A stretch of 41,868 bases of DNA from Treponema sp. (GTDB lineage: Bacteria; Spirochaetota; Spirochaetia; Treponematales; Treponemataceae), in NCBI GenBank assembly GCA_017551705.1, contig JAFZLA010000091.1:1-41868 (forward strand), in the 5' to 3' direction. This document shows, in pieces, positions 41,785 through 41,868 of this stretch. The position numbers were made by a program, and so were the translations under genes. Each line of letters opens with the position of its first letter. The stretch's first letter is position 1. The notes below the pieces were generated by a model, which searched no databases, had not been told where the DNA came from, and was given only the letters and a program-made list of their open reading frames with translations.

Positions 41785-41868
41785 ATGCGTGTGAATAGAA
41801 GTGCAGGGCTGCCCGCGCGAAATTGTAGGCGTTCTTGACGCTGGAATTGTTTTCAAAATAGTCCTTGC
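41783..41868 (-). CDS. 3' end of an unidentified gene (cut by window edge)
   Basis: On the minus strand an open frame runs in from the right edge and ends at TAA (41785-41783). The 27 complete sense codons give a C-terminus rich in Asn, Ala and aromatic residues (KDYFENNSSVKNAYNFARAA, then LHFYSHA). It converges on frdA with a hairpin terminator between them, the normal layout for two gene ends. Too short to assign. Confidence 0.5.
   Translation of the reverse strand, partial: KDYFENNSSVKNAYNFARAALHFYSHA

Overview
The window looks like chromosomal DNA of an anaerobic, motile spirochaete, most likely a Treponema relative. This rests on gene content and order: a TatT lipoprotein next to a TatP-type binding protein and a fused TRAP permease; grpE-dnaK-dnaJ followed by RsbU-type phosphatases; flgB-flgC-fliE; and strict-anaerobe flavin/iron-sulfur enzymes. 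Coding density is high, most operons have genes overlapping by a few bases, and codon use looks uniform. I see no insertion sequence, phage gene, CRISPR array or rRNA gene. The exact species cannot be told from this window.

Layout. 91-6446 (+): TRAP transporter of the TatT/TatP/TatQM type, a GH3 beta-N-acetylhexosaminidase-like lipoprotein and an RNA m5C methyltransferase. 6470-8248 (+): GAF-GAF-HD-GYP protein, a probable c-di-GMP phosphodiesterase. 10756-8269 (-): infC-rpmI-rplT, a ZapB-like coiled coil, zapA and a YaiI/YqxD-family gene. 10957-13973 (+): a membrane protein, then flgB-flgC-fliE and a PlsC-like acyltransferase. 16392-14003 (-): a plant-GH3-like acyl-adenylating enzyme and a HAD phosphatase, divergent from a GT-B glycosyltransferase and pta (16478-19009, +). 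19079-22005: tRNA-Val(CAC), a MATE exporter, a UgpC/MsmK-type ATPase and tRNA-Thr(CGT). 22093-30084 (+): grpE-dnaK-dnaJ, then a SpoIIE-type phosphatase, a larger membrane paralogue that has lost key metal-binding residues, and a STAS anti-sigma antagonist. 30428-41706 (+): malate dehydrogenase, fumarase, HdrB-HdrC-HdrA, FlxD-FlxC-FlxB-FlxA-like subunits, and soluble fumarate-reductase-like FrdB and FrdA. A minus-strand gene runs off the right edge.

The last region is the most striking. It encodes a possible route oxaloacetate -> malate -> fumarate -> succinate, with a complete NADH-oxidising Flx-Hdr module (the flavin-based electron bifurcation type) between fumarase and an anchorless fumarate reductase. 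I infer a soluble NADH-dependent fumarate reductase that may also reduce ferredoxin. The malate dehydrogenase has an LDH-like fold but carries Arg where lactate dehydrogenases have Gln102, which fits this route. Two CRP/FNR-like palindromes lie upstream of mdh.

A second theme is promoter layout. At least five sigma70-like promoters, and one sigma28-like promoter at flgB, place the -10 box only 6 to 11 bases before the start codon with no Shine-Dalgarno sequence, which predicts leaderless mRNAs. Genes inside operons, by contrast, carry clear AGGAG-type sites.
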